From a virus, in IMG/VR virus record IMGVR_UViG_3300030107_004410, positions 1 to 30,010 of that record: a DNA stretch of 30,010 nucleotides; one strand, written 5' to 3'. Positions 21,560 to 29,925 of this stretch are shown piece after piece. The stretch's first letter is position 1; each line of letters opens with the position of its first letter. The notes beneath the pieces are model-generated. The model searched no databases, was not told the origin of the DNA, and saw only the letters and a program-made list of their open reading frames with translations. Made by a program: the position numbers and the translations under genes.

Positions 21560-21798
21560 TGTTCCCCCTTCTTGGCCTTAGACGGCGCAGCCCGTCGCTT
21601 AGTTGGGCTCTTGACCGCGCGCGTTTTGGATGGCTTGGATGGTGCCGACCCTACAGCCTCGAAAGCATCACCGAAGGTGTCCAGGAGGTAGGCAGCATCC
21701 TTGTCGGATACCTCCCGCTCCTGGCCCTTGGTGAACCGTCCGATCGGACCATTGTATAGGTCGGTATGGGCAAAGCCCTTGAACTGTAGAATCGGCAT
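21556..21798 (-). CDS. Small head-region protein with Lys-rich tail
   Basis: The 80-residue protein has a compact N-terminal half (LQFKGFAHTDLYNGPIGRFT, EREVSDKDAAYLLDTFGDAF) resembling short head-protein domains of connector-adjacent genes. Its C-terminal half is very basic and low in complexity (SKPSKTRAVKSPTKRRAAPS). It starts nine bases after the capsid stop with AGGGGTGAG as ribosome binding site. Possibly a decoration or DNA-contacting head protein; not recognised. Confidence 0.66.
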   Translation of the reverse strand: MPILQFKGFAHTDLYNGPIGRFTKGQEREVSDKDAAYLLDTFGDAFEAVGSAPSKPSKTRAVKSPTKRRAAPSKAKKGEQ

Positions 21799-21807
21799 CT
21801 CTCACCC

Positions 21808-23229
21808 CTAGCTGGTTGCGACGTTGTAGCCGTAGGCCACTGACTTGTTGCCGTTGGACATGTCGATCAGGCAGCTACGGCGTGTAGCAACGATCTCGAC
21901 CGTACCGGCCACAATTTCGCGGTCGATGTCGACGGTGTGGGCCTTGTAGTTACCCATGCGCCAGCTTGGACGGTGGACAATGACGTATCCGGACTTGATA
22001 TCATCGGCGGGTGTGCCTGAGTGGACGCCCGAAGCGTTGAGATCGTCGGTCATAAACCCACTGACCAGAATGTCCATTCCGCCAAGCTTACCGATGGAGC
22101 CGTTGAGGATTCCAGCGGCTGGGCCGAACTTCTCAAGGGTTGCGGTCTGCTCAAGTTGCAGAAGGTACTTGGTCATCACGATCGGGGACACCACCATAAG
22201 CAGATCGTCGGATGCCTGATATCCGCCGCCCAGCGTGGACCGCGTGGTCAGGATGTCCGCATAGTTCATTGCGTTGGCATCTCTGCCGGTGCTGGCATCA
22301 AAGGCCGCCGCGCGGAATCCGATGAAGGCCCGGCGATGGTCGGCAGCCGTGGAAGCCACCGAAGAGGTGTTCCACCGGCCTGAACCATCCCACAGCCGCG
22401 GCGAAGCGGTTGTGTGCAGATCGGCGTGCGCGTCCGTTGAGTCTCCGTTTATGCAGGCGTCCTCAATTGCATGGCCCAGAGCCGTGGCAAGCTCATCGCG
22501 GAAATAGTCCATCGCTGCCACGATTGAGTCGGCAGCGGTGTCCTCATCTGCGGTGATGCGTGCGGCGAAGCTCTTGGCGGTCGCGCTGATCTGGCTGGTC
22601 GTGCTGTCACTTGCGGTGATGCTGGACCATGTAGCGGCCGACTTGAGATAGGGCGCAACGGCTGCCGAACTAAATGGAATTTTGAGTTCTTTGCCGGGCA
22701 TGGCGAAGGATGGAAGAGCCGCTTCAAGGGCGGTCGGCTGGTACAACTTCCGGCCAAGCTCAGGCAAGAAGACATCGGGCACGAAGTCCGCACCGACGCT
22801 GGAAGCATCGGAGAACACGCGCTTAATGATGCCAGGAGCCTTGTCCATGTGGTCAGCCAGCTTTGCGTCCAGAGATGTGGAACCCTTGCCGGACTTCGTG
22901 AGGAGTCGGCAGAAGTTGCGATCGTCCACCAGGCGCTTGAATTCAGCATGCCACTCACCGCGATCGGTCTCATCGGTGCATAGGCCAGCCATATCCACGC
23001 TGCCGTCCTTGTTGATGAAGCGGCGCAGGGTGGCTTCCTTCTCGCTGACGGTCTCCACGCGGGGAGCCGCAGACTCTGCGATCTGCTGTTGGATCGCCTT
23101 CATGTCTGTGGCCATCTTCTCGATGACCTCAGTGCGAAGCTCGCGATCGGAATCGGCGAGGCGCTTTTGCTCTGCTTTGATGTCGGCCAGGGCCTTGAGG
23201 GCCTCCTGGCGGTTGGTAATGTCGGACAT
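21808..23229 (-). CDS. Major capsid protein, HK97 fold
   Basis: The start is ATG 23229 (MSDITNRQEALKAL) after GGAGAC. Residues ~1-85 are charged and coiled-coil (AEQKRLADSDRELRTEVIEK), like the HK97 delta/scaffolding domain. The rest shows the capsid signature: FVPDVFLPELGRKLYQPTAL, PGKELKIPFSS, FRDELATALGHAIEDACING, SPIVMTKYLLQLEQ, and AGTVEIVATRRSCLIDMSN at the end. Length (473) suits a precursor cleaved by the adjacent protease. It assembles the icosahedral shell. Confidence 0.92.
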   Translation of the reverse strand: MSDITNRQEALKALADIKAEQKRLADSDRELRTEVIEKMATDMKAIQQQIAESAAPRVETVSEKEATLRRFINKDGSVDMAGLCTDETDRGEWHAEFKRLVDDRNFCRLLTKSGKGSTSLDAKLADHMDKAPGIIKRVFSDASSVGADFVPDVFLPELGRKLYQPTALEAALPSFAMPGKELKIPFSSAAVAPYLKSAATWSSITASDSTTSQISATAKSFAARITADEDTAADSIVAAMDYFRDELATALGHAIEDACINGDSTDAHADLHTTASPRLWDGSGRWNTSSVASTAADHRRAFIGFRAAAFDASTGRDANAMNYADILTTRSTLGGGYQASDDLLMVVSPIVMTKYLLQLEQTATLEKFGPAAGILNGSIGKLGGMDILVSGFMTDDLNASGVHSGTPADDIKSGYVIVHRPSWRMGNYKAHTVDIDREIVAGTVEIVATRRSCLIDMSNGNKSVAYGYNVATS

Positions 23230-23263
23230 GATGTCTCCAAATGTTGCCCCATGGGGGCGGGGT

Positions 23264-24133
23264 TTAGTCTTTGTCGAACAGGTCGGACCACCCATCGCGG
23301 GCCACCTGTGCGGGGTCATCGGTCAGGGCAGCGTCAACCGCCTCCTGGACCTGGGAGTCGTAGCCGAGCAAGTCCAGCAGGGTAGCGCGTACAGTGGCCT
23401 CCAGGGCGTCTGTGCTGGCTTCTGCCGTCTCGGGAGTATCAGGGGCAGCCTTGGCGGGTGCGAGGCTCCAGAGGTCGTCTGAGGCCTTCTCCTCTTCCTC
23501 CTCCTCGTCGTATGCGTCAACCTCTGCGGGTGGCTCCTCTGTGGGCTCATCCTCTGCGGGGGCCTCATCCTTGGCCATGGTGATCGTCACCGTGTCTTCG
23601 TCCTCGGTCACGTTCAGGATGTGCCGCTGGACCGGGTCGGGCTCAAGGCCCCACATCTTCGCGCGGATGGCCACGGCTTCCGGGTTGGCTGGTATGCTCA
23701 CCGCTGAGATCTCCAGCAGTTCGTTCCCGGTCAGGTATTGTCCGGACTTGCCGGCCGCCGGGTGGTCCTTTGGTAGCTCCTTACGTGGTGTGCTGGATGA
23801 AGGGGCAAAGCCCACCGACACAGCTGAGAGGAAGCCATCCCGGAACTGTCGGGCCACGGTGGCGCCCATGCTGCCGGGTTCTGAGTCATCCCACTTGATG
23901 GAAGCGATCAGCGAATCCCCGTCCATGCTCAGGTCCGTGACCTTGCCAACCGGCGGCTGGCTGTAGTCATGAGACCACACGACAACCGGGTTGGCGGCGA
24001 ACCGTTCCAACTGCCAGTCAGGTGCGACCACGTCGCCGTAACGATCCACGGATGGAGTGGACGCGATGACCTTGGTGGTCCCGTCTGTGCCGGTCTCCGC
24101 TCGCATCATCCAGGTCTTGAATACTCCGCCCAT
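23264..24133 (-). CDS. Prohead protease (U35/HK97 family) with long acidic tail
   Basis: ATG 24133 shares one base with the portal stop (TAATG), eight bases after GGAAGGAG. The N-terminal ~165 residues carry the family pattern: ASTPSVDRYGDVV, WSHDY with His55, DGFLSAVSVGF with the likely nucleophile Ser106, and LLEISAVSIPANPEA. This serine protease trims capsid precursors during maturation. The C-terminal ~125 residues include a strongly acidic stretch (DAYDEEEEEEKASDD) not needed for protease activity. It may act as an internal scaffold or cargo segment (inference). Total 289 residues. Confidence 0.9.
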   Translation of the reverse strand: MGGVFKTWMMRAETGTDGTTKVIASTPSVDRYGDVVAPDWQLERFAANPVVVWSHDYSQPPVGKVTDLSMDGDSLIASIKWDDSEPGSMGATVARQFRDGFLSAVSVGFAPSSSTPRKELPKDHPAAGKSGQYLTGNELLEISAVSIPANPEAVAIRAKMWGLEPDPVQRHILNVTEDEDTVTITMAKDEAPAEDEPTEEPPAEVDAYDEEEEEEKASDDLWSLAPAKAAPDTPETAEASTDALEATVRATLLDLLGYDSQVQEAVDAALTDDPAQVARDGWSDLFDKD

Positions 24134-26229
24134 TAGCTCACTCCTTCCACGAATGGAACTGCCACACACCTGCAGTTTATGTCCTCCTCACCTCGGCCCA
24201 TCTCTCCAGGACCGTTACCCGTTGCCCCGCTTGGGCTTTGGAACTCCTCACCCACGGCAACCCGGTCGCCGTCCATGTCCATGTGTGAGTCCCTCACGTT
24301 CCCGTCTCGGGCGCTCACCCATTCCTTCTGCATCCGGACCCCACGGGCCTCGGCCTCTTTCATCGCCTCGATGGAGCCCGCAGAAACGGCGCGGGTGCTC
24401 TCGGTGCGGGCAATAGTCAGGGCGCGCGCTGGGCTGAATGTCTTGGACTGGACCAGGGTGCGCTGCATTTGGCCCACGCTCTCACCCTCAGCCAGGCCCA
24501 TCTGGATCGACTTCCTGACCTGTTGGCGGGTGGTCTCTGCTACCCGGGTGATCATCTTGCCGATCTCATCGTTCACCAGGACGTTGATCCGCTCAGGCGT
24601 GAACTCGATGTCGATCGGTAGTTGTCCGGATGTTCCCTTGATAGCGTCGGCAAGCATAGACCGGAACAGCGGCCGGAAGATCTCCAGCACCTTCTCACGC
24701 TCCACTGCCGCGTCCAGGATCTTGTCTAGGGTCACATCATCGATCGCGCGCTTGACCGGCACCGCGCCCGCCTTGGTGCCAAGCTCCTTCTCTAGCCGCT
24801 TGGCTACCCTGGCCCCGTATGCCCTGAGATAGCGGCGCATCGTCAACGTGATCCGGCGCTCGTGCGGTTGGTGGACCTTGTCGATGTAGGCACGCCAGAG
24901 ATCCGCGCGGCCCTCTTCAGTCTGTGGAGCCTGGAACGGTCCCCCGCCATCGAGCACCAGCCACCGCGCCAAAGGGTCAAGGCGGCGCTCCTCTTCCGGG
25001 GCCTCCGCCTCCGGTGTGGGCGCGGCCTCTGGGCCAGTGTCCTGGGTGATCTCGTCGAACCCTTCCAAGGCTGCGGCCTCTGAAAGTGGAATGCCCATCA
25101 GCCACCAGGACTGCACCCGGTTCACCCGTGCATCCCTGGACTCCTGGAGGGCCTCCACCCCACTGAAGTCGTGGGACACATGCACATCCGCAGAGTCTGA
25201 GAACATGCGGGCCAGTCGCGTCAAGGCTGAATCTACCAGCGCAGCCTTGGACTTGAGGCTTTCAAAGTACCTTTTCGCCTGCTCGCGTGCGGTGGCATAG
25301 TTGGCGCTTGGAAGCCCGATCCGCGTGGGCGGGACTCCGATCGAGGCCATCACGCTTTGTCGGACAAGCTCTCGGGTTGCCTGATACTCCATGTCTCGCG
25401 GCGACCACGAGAGTGGCTGATAGCTCACACCGGATCCCAAGAACAGGGCGGCGCCTTGCTTCGACATCTTGCGATCGAATGCGTCACGCATCACCGCGAT
25501 CTGCTGTTGGCTCCAGGTGTCGCCCTCAGCGGACGGGCTGAAGATCCCAGTCGGCTGGCCATGGTCGGCACTGTTGGCGGCCAGTTCGGCGGCTTTCTTC
25601 TCGGTGGTCAGGTCATTGGCCAGGGCACGGATCGCACCATTGCCGTACAGCCCCTTGGGCCCGTCTTCCCAGGATACCTGCCGGATGTGTAGCACCTGGT
25701 CCCAACCGTACCGAACCACCTTGCCGCCCTCATCGTATTCATACGCGGCCGGCTGGCCATCGGCAGAGGGCACAACCGTGACCCGCTCAGGGTGTAGCCG
25801 GATAAGGGCGGCCGGATCTGTGCTGGACATCCCCACCAACAGGTAGGCATCACCAACCAGCACCAGGTCCGTGACCAGTTGCCGGCGCATCAGGATCCCC
25901 GACATCCGGCTTGTGGGCTGGTCCAACAGGTCTAGCACCGGGTGGTCCTCGATGGGCTCAGCAGCTTTGCCGCGTCCCTTGGTCACCTTGATGGGCAGCA
26001 TCGAGAGATCATCGGCCACGGCTGACACGCTGGCCTGTACCCATGGGAACGCAGCAAGGGCGCTCATGCTGTTGATGGCACTCATGCCTGGCGAGCGCGC
26101 GCGGCCGTCTGCGAAGTCGGCCCCGGCTACGTGGCTAGTGTCTCCATCCGGACGCACTTCCACCAGCTTCAACGCGCGGAGAACGCGGGCCACCCACGTC
26201 TCCCGGAGCACCAGTGAGGAGTCAGCCAC
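24133..26229 (-). CDS. Portal protein fused to MuF-type head morphogenesis domain
   Basis: Residues ~50-430 match HK97-type portals (FPWVQASVSAVADDLSMLPI, HPVLDLLDQPTSRMSG, RQLVTDLVLVGDAYLLVG, RLHPERVTVVP, GNGAIRALANDLTTEKK). The last ~240 residues carry a SPP1 gp7/MuF-like part ending ARTESTRAVSAGSIEAMKEA, then DSHMDMDGDRV and the terminal INCRC signature. Portals form the DNA entry dodecamer; MuF proteins are minor head proteins. In most phages these are separate genes. The frame has a GTG start without a clear ribosome binding site; GTG 26193 with GGGAG upstream is an alternative. Confidence 0.88.
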   Translation of the reverse strand: MADSSLVLRETWVARVLRALKLVEVRPDGDTSHVAGADFADGRARSPGMSAINSMSALAAFPWVQASVSAVADDLSMLPIKVTKGRGKAAEPIEDHPVLDLLDQPTSRMSGILMRRQLVTDLVLVGDAYLLVGMSSTDPAALIRLHPERVTVVPSADGQPAAYEYDEGGKVVRYGWDQVLHIRQVSWEDGPKGLYGNGAIRALANDLTTEKKAAELAANSADHGQPTGIFSPSAEGDTWSQQQIAVMRDAFDRKMSKQGAALFLGSGVSYQPLSWSPRDMEYQATRELVRQSVMASIGVPPTRIGLPSANYATAREQAKRYFESLKSKAALVDSALTRLARMFSDSADVHVSHDFSGVEALQESRDARVNRVQSWWLMGIPLSEAAALEGFDEITQDTGPEAAPTPEAEAPEEERRLDPLARWLVLDGGGPFQAPQTEEGRADLWRAYIDKVHQPHERRITLTMRRYLRAYGARVAKRLEKELGTKAGAVPVKRAIDDVTLDKILDAAVEREKVLEIFRPLFRSMLADAIKGTSGQLPIDIEFTPERINVLVNDEIGKMITRVAETTRQQVRKSIQMGLAEGESVGQMQRTLVQSKTFSPARALTIARTESTRAVSAGSIEAMKEAEARGVRMQKEWVSARDGNVRDSHMDMDGDRVAVGEEFQSPSGATGNGPGEMGRGEEDINCRCVAVPFVEGVS

Positions 26230-26294
26230 GTTTCGAGGGTAGCGCAGTTTCAGAATTTGGGCAACTTGGACTATTTGGCTTTTGCTTTTTTGGA
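26230..26294 (-). promoter_or_regulatory. AT-rich gap with a direct repeat between large terminase and portal
   Basis: This is the only sizeable gap in the head gene cluster. It is A-rich on the minus strand, and the 9-base word ATAGTCCAA, which includes the terminase stop TAG, occurs twice 24 bases apart. No hairpin with T-run and no clear promoter pair were found. It could be a regulator site or an old duplication. Confidence 0.35.
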
Positions 26295-27671
26295 CTATCC
26301 AACGGCGAAGGATGCCGACGATCCAAGCTTGGTCACGAGGTATCGCATGGCGTCAAGAAGGTGGTCCGCCTGGCGTGGCTTTGGTTGGTCTCTAGCCTCA
26401 CCGCTGCCCCGCTCATCCCACACGTAGCCCTCGATCTCTCGGATGAAGTGGGAGCAGGTGGCGAACACCTGAAGCCCTGGGCGGCCTTCCACATCAGGGG
26501 CCAGGCGCTCCGCGATCGAGTTGATGCCACGGGCCACCGAGCCCTTCCCCTTCTTGGCTGCGGCGTTGGCCAGCCCATGGTCCCGCGCCAAGGCCAGCCG
26601 TGCCCCCCGGTCCTCAGGGTCGCACACGATCCACTCCGGCTGCCCCCACTTGGCTATCAGTGCGTGGATGGCTTTGGCGTGCTCGCTGAGCGTGGCCTGT
26701 GCTCGGTAGTGCTCATCGACCAGCACCAGGCGGTCCCGCTTGTGGTCGAGGGCACACACCACCACGGCCGTCGGTGCGCGGGTTCCGAAGTCCATCCCCA
26801 GATAGATCGGCCAGTCCTCTGGGATCGGCTGTGGCTCGATGACGTGGAGATGCCGGGCCCAGTCCTGGTACACCCGGCCCTCCAGGGTGGTCCACTCACC
26901 ACGGGCACGGGCGGCGCGCTCGTGCGGTCCGTACTGCCTGAGTAGGCGAGCCAGGGCACCCGGTGGGAGGTGGGGGTTGTCCTCTCCGTGGATGTAGTGG
27001 ACGCGCACCTCCTCGGAGGGCTGAGCTATCCAGCGGTCATGTAGCCAGGTCATCCCCCGCAGTGGGGTCATGCTGAACAACATGCGGCCGCGTCTATCCA
27101 CCAGGCGCATCAGGCACTCGTTGACCACGCCCTGATCGGCGGGCTCCTCGTCGAACCAGCACAGGTCCACGGCGCTGCCCTGGAAGCTCTCGCGACCAGC
27201 CGCCACGCTGAGGAATATCACCCTGCCGCCGCCAGGTATCTGGACCTCGGCGCGCCCGTAGCCCTCCCGGTTGCGCCACTTGCTCCCTGCTGGCAGGTAC
27301 TCAGCGATGGCGGGGCGCATGTACTCCCGCCCATCTGGCGAGTCCAGGGCGATAGCCCACACGGTCGCGGGCCGGTCTGGTAGCACCTCTGGGTCTATGT
27401 CGTTGATCCGGCACCACCGCGCGGCGTCTGGGTGGTTCCTGCCCATCGCATAGGCCACCGAGAACATGGCGGATCCGCGTGTTTTGCCTGCCCGGTTGCC
27501 TCCGCATACCACGGTCACCAGCGGCCCAAGCTGCTGGAACGCGCGGCGCTGGGAGGTCCGTGGTAGCTCCCGATCCCATAGCCGGGCATAGGCCAGCGGG
27601 TGGTCCTTCTTGTGCTGCTGTAGGCTCTGAAGCTGACCGAGCAGGGGAGCCAGGGCGGCGGTGGTGCTCAC
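26295..27671 (-). CDS. terL: Terminase large subunit
   Basis: GTG 27671 (VSTTAALAPLL) overlaps the methyltransferase stop by four bases (GTGA); the longer frame to 27935 lies inside that gene. The 458-residue product has the ATPase Walker A GGNRAGKT (57-64), Walker B VDLCWFDEE (168-176) and coupling motif LFSMTPLRG (198-206). A C-terminal RNase H-type nuclease follows (YLGMDFGTRAPT with Asp294, CDPED with Asp351, ADHLLDAMRY with Asp437/Asp440). It is the packaging motor and genome-cutting enzyme, acting on the portal encoded next. Confidence 0.95.
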   Translation of the reverse strand: MSTTAALAPLLGQLQSLQQHKKDHPLAYARLWDRELPRTSQRRAFQQLGPLVTVVCGGNRAGKTRGSAMFSVAYAMGRNHPDAARWCRINDIDPEVLPDRPATVWAIALDSPDGREYMRPAIAEYLPAGSKWRNREGYGRAEVQIPGGGRVIFLSVAAGRESFQGSAVDLCWFDEEPADQGVVNECLMRLVDRRGRMLFSMTPLRGMTWLHDRWIAQPSEEVRVHYIHGEDNPHLPPGALARLLRQYGPHERAARARGEWTTLEGRVYQDWARHLHVIEPQPIPEDWPIYLGMDFGTRAPTAVVVCALDHKRDRLVLVDEHYRAQATLSEHAKAIHALIAKWGQPEWIVCDPEDRGARLALARDHGLANAAAKKGKGSVARGINSIAERLAPDVEGRPGLQVFATCSHFIREIEGYVWDERGSGEARDQPKPRQADHLLDAMRYLVTKLGSSASFAVG

Positions 27672-28930
27672 TCCAGCGCACCGACACCGGGCTCTTGGCC
27701 GTGGTCCTTGGCCCACCGGGTCCAGCGGCGGCGGATGACATCGCAGTATCGTGGGTCCAGTTCGATCAGACGTGCGCGGCGGCCGGTCATGGCGCACGCG
27801 ATCAGGGTGGAGCCACTGCCGCCGAACGGATCGCCGACCAGCCAGTTGCCCTCGGTGCTGTTCTCCAGCATCGGACGGATAAGGTCGATTGGCTTCATGG
27901 TCGGGTGTTCCTTCGATGCGCCGGGCCGCTTGCACTCCAGCACCGTGTCAACGGTGCGGGGCACCGGGTGGAGCCTGGCGGCCCCATCGAACCACCCGTG
28001 GAAGATGGGTTCGTGACGATAGTGGTAGTCGCCACGGCCCATCACAAAGCGGTCCTTCACCCAGATTAGCATCCGCTTCCATCCAACGCGCACCATCACT
28101 GGAACGATGGCGCTCCATAAATCTGGACGATCAGCCGAACACGCATACCACGCCGCGCCGGGCTCGCTGATCCGCTGCAACTGGGCGAAGGCATCCGACC
28201 ACAGTGCAGCCGTATCCTCAGGTGTCATGGAATCGTTGCTGACCATCAGGCCATCCGTGCGACGGTTCAGCGCCTTTGCCTCATCGACCGACTTCACCGC
28301 ATTAACTGACACCCCATAAGGCGGATCCGTCCACACGCACCGCAACCGCTCATCACCCACCAAAGCATCCCACGCAGCCGGGTCCGTCGAGTCTCCACAC
28401 ACCAGCCGGTGCGGTCCCAGTTCGTACACCTCGCCGGGCTTGCTGTGGACCTCCTCCTGGAGATCGGGCACGTCGTCCTCGCTGCCGTCTGGCTCGATGG
28501 GCGGTGGTGCCGTCAGGGCGTCCAGTTCCTCAGTGCTCCACCCCAGCCCATCCAGGTCCACCCCATCGGCGTCAAGCTCCCGCAGGATGTCCTCCAGGCC
28601 ACCGGTCCAATCGGCAAGCTCCCCCAGCCGGTTGTCAGCCAGCGCCAGCAGCTTTGCATCAGCGGGGTCCAGGTCCATCACCCGGACGGGTACGCGGTCC
28701 AGTCCCAGGCTCTGGGCTGCCTTGTGCCTGGTGTGACCGGCCACGATCTCTAGCCCTCCACCGTCGATAGGCCGGGCGATGATGGGCGAGGCAAACCCGA
28801 ACCGCTTGATGCTCTTGGCCACCTCCGGCACGGCGTGCTCGTTGTCGCGCGGGTTGTCTTCCCACGGCGTCAGGCTCTCGATGGGCAGCCACTCAGCGGC
28901 CGCCTCTGTTGTGTCATCCTGCTTTCGCAT
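27668..28930 (-). CDS. ParB-like domain fused to DNA (N4/N6) methyltransferase
   Basis: ATG 28930 (MRKQDDTTEA) follows GAGGA. Residues ~13-140 are a ParB/Srx-type N-terminal domain (WLPIESLTPWEDNPRDN, IVAGHTRHKAAQSLG with the GHTRH box at 65-69). Residues ~170-410 are an amino-methyltransferase with VCGDST, catalytic DPPY (202-205), HPTMKPIDLI (342-351) and the SAM motif DPFGGSGST (367-375). The order DPPY before FGGSGS fits the beta class. This architecture is common in phages. It methylates adenine or N4-cytosine, possibly to resist restriction. It sits unusually between packaging genes, coupled to terL. No endonuclease partner was seen. Confidence 0.9.
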   Translation of the reverse strand: MRKQDDTTEAAAEWLPIESLTPWEDNPRDNEHAVPEVAKSIKRFGFASPIIARPIDGGGLEIVAGHTRHKAAQSLGLDRVPVRVMDLDPADAKLLALADNRLGELADWTGGLEDILRELDADGVDLDGLGWSTEELDALTAPPPIEPDGSEDDVPDLQEEVHSKPGEVYELGPHRLVCGDSTDPAAWDALVGDERLRCVWTDPPYGVSVNAVKSVDEAKALNRRTDGLMVSNDSMTPEDTAALWSDAFAQLQRISEPGAAWYACSADRPDLWSAIVPVMVRVGWKRMLIWVKDRFVMGRGDYHYRHEPIFHGWFDGAARLHPVPRTVDTVLECKRPGASKEHPTMKPIDLIRPMLENSTEGNWLVGDPFGGSGSTLIACAMTGRRARLIELDPRYCDVIRRRWTRWAKDHGQEPGVGALE

Positions 28931-29183
28931 GTTGTCCTCTGCTCTTGGTTGGTTGTGGAACCGCGTCCAGGGCACGGCGTCCGGTTGGCGTGACTCTGAG
29001 CCGGCGACCGTACGCCATCAGCCCACGCTGTTGGAGCGCGTACACGGCCGCCCGCACGCGGGTCCAGGGCTCGTCCATGTCATCCGCCATCGACTTGATC
29101 GACCACTCACCCGGATCCGATGCGGCCCAGACCAGCACCCGCCACCGCAGGGTGTCACGCATGATCATCGGGGGCGCGGTCAC
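28914..29183 (-). CDS. Winged-helix DNA-binding protein
   Basis: The start is taken as GTG 29183 (GTGA overlap with the upstream stop, AAAGGG seven bases upstream), giving 89 residues; TTG 29201 and ATG 29168 are alternatives. RWRVLVWAASDPGEWSIKSM, then EPWTRVRAAVYALQQRGLM and RRLRVTPTGRRAL form helix-helix-recognition helix and wing, a typical wHTH. It lies between terminase genes and the ParB-methyltransferase. It may regulate the late operon or assist packaging recognition (inference). Confidence 0.72.
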   Translation of the reverse strand: MTAPPMIMRDTLRWRVLVWAASDPGEWSIKSMADDMDEPWTRVRAAVYALQQRGLMAYGRRLRVTPTGRRALDAVPQPTKSRGQHAKAG

Positions 29184-29398
29184 TTGGTGCCCTTTGTGCA
29201 ATCGTCCGCGCTGATCCAGCCACGGTGACCAGACTCACACAGCCACTCACCTTGCGGACTCCCATCGCTCACCAGATAGGGCACAAGAGCCCACGCACGG
29301 CGCAAGGTGCCGCACCCCCTGGCGCGACACTTAGAGCCCTCCAGGGCCCACTGGGGTCCATCTGCTGGCGGTTTGGGTGGTGGCCAGGTGTTACTCAT
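29180..29398 (-). CDS. Small Cys-rich hypothetical protein
   Basis: ATG 29398 (MSNTWPPPKPP) overlaps the stop of the small-terminase-like gene by eight bases. The 72-residue product has a proline-rich start, then CRARGCGTLRRAW (CxxxxC) and later EWLCESGHRGWISADDC. The Cys and His residues could bind one zinc ion. Tight overlap with terminase genes suggests joint expression. No family recognised. Confidence 0.66.
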   Translation of the reverse strand: MSNTWPPPKPPADGPQWALEGSKCRARGCGTLRRAWALVPYLVSDGSPQGEWLCESGHRGWISADDCTKGTK

Positions 29399-29873
29399 CG
29401 GGCACCACATCCAGCACCGGCAGTTCCAGCGCGGGCGCATCCACTCCCAGCACCTCACAGAGCATAGGCACGGCCTCCAATAGCTGCCGGGCTACCTGGT
29501 CCGGGTCTGCCTCTGCCTGGACCCTGGCGTCTATCTGGAGCCTCTGCGGTGCGTCGAAGCCCTCCACCCTGGCCTCCATGCTCAGCAGCTTGGCGATGGT
29601 GATGCTGTGGCCGTCCTTCTGGGCCTGGCGATAGGTCTGGTCCAGGCGTTGACGCCAGTGCGCGTGCCGGTCCTCCAGGGATAGCTCTGACTCCATCTGT
29701 GCCCACTGCCGGCGTACCCATGCGGCATCCTTCCGGATCTGGGCTGTGCTGATACCGTACCGCTCAGCCAACTGGGCCTGCACCCGTAGCGACCACTCCC
29801 CCGCAACCAGGGCAGCCTCCACCACGTGCCGGCGCTCGTCTACCTGTTCAGCCGTGCCCCTCTTGCCTGCCAT
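29391..29873 (-). CDS. terS: Terminase small subunit-like protein
   Basis: The 160-residue protein begins with a helix-turn-helix-like region (RRHVVEAALVAGEWSLRVQA, LAERYGISTAQIRKDAAWV). A helical, charged middle (RQRLDQTYRQAQKDGHSITI) and a short C-terminal tail follow. N-terminal HTH plus helical oligomer core is the small terminase layout, and it is the first gene of the late operon ahead of terL. Four other genes, including a methyltransferase, separate it from terL's reading frame or overlap nearby, which is not usual. It is preceded by CACACGGGGACAGA. The call relies on architecture and position. Confidence 0.65.
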   Translation of the reverse strand: MAGKRGTAEQVDERRHVVEAALVAGEWSLRVQAQLAERYGISTAQIRKDAAWVRRQWAQMESELSLEDRHAHWRQRLDQTYRQAQKDGHSITIAKLLSMEARVEGFDAPQRLQIDARVQAEADPDQVARQLLEAVPMLCEVLGVDAPALELPVLDVVPDE

Positions 29874-29925
29874 TCTGTCCCCGTGTGCGTGTGAGCATAT
29901 TATGTGCTCAGCCGCTCCCCGTCAA
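29874..29925 (-). promoter_or_regulatory. Strong sigma70-like promoter of the packaging/late operon
   Basis: On the minus strand TTGACG (29925-29920) is followed after exactly 17 bases by TAATAT (29902-29897), close to the bacterial consensus. Transcription should begin near 29890, about 15 bases before ATG 29873. The -10 box overlaps the stop codon TAA of the junction-spanning gene. A partial palindrome, GAGCA-N7-TGCTC (29893-29909), surrounds the -10 and could be an operator. Confidence 0.75.

Noticed and set aside
24179-24832. 217-codon plus-strand frame opposite the MuF domain
   Set aside because: Ser/Arg-rich mirror of a well-supported gene, with no ribosome binding site.
26295-27935. 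546-residue version of the large terminase
   Set aside because: The first 88 codons lie inside the methyltransferase gene in another frame and have Arg/His/Pro-rich shadow composition; GTG 27671 with a GTGA overlap is the better start.
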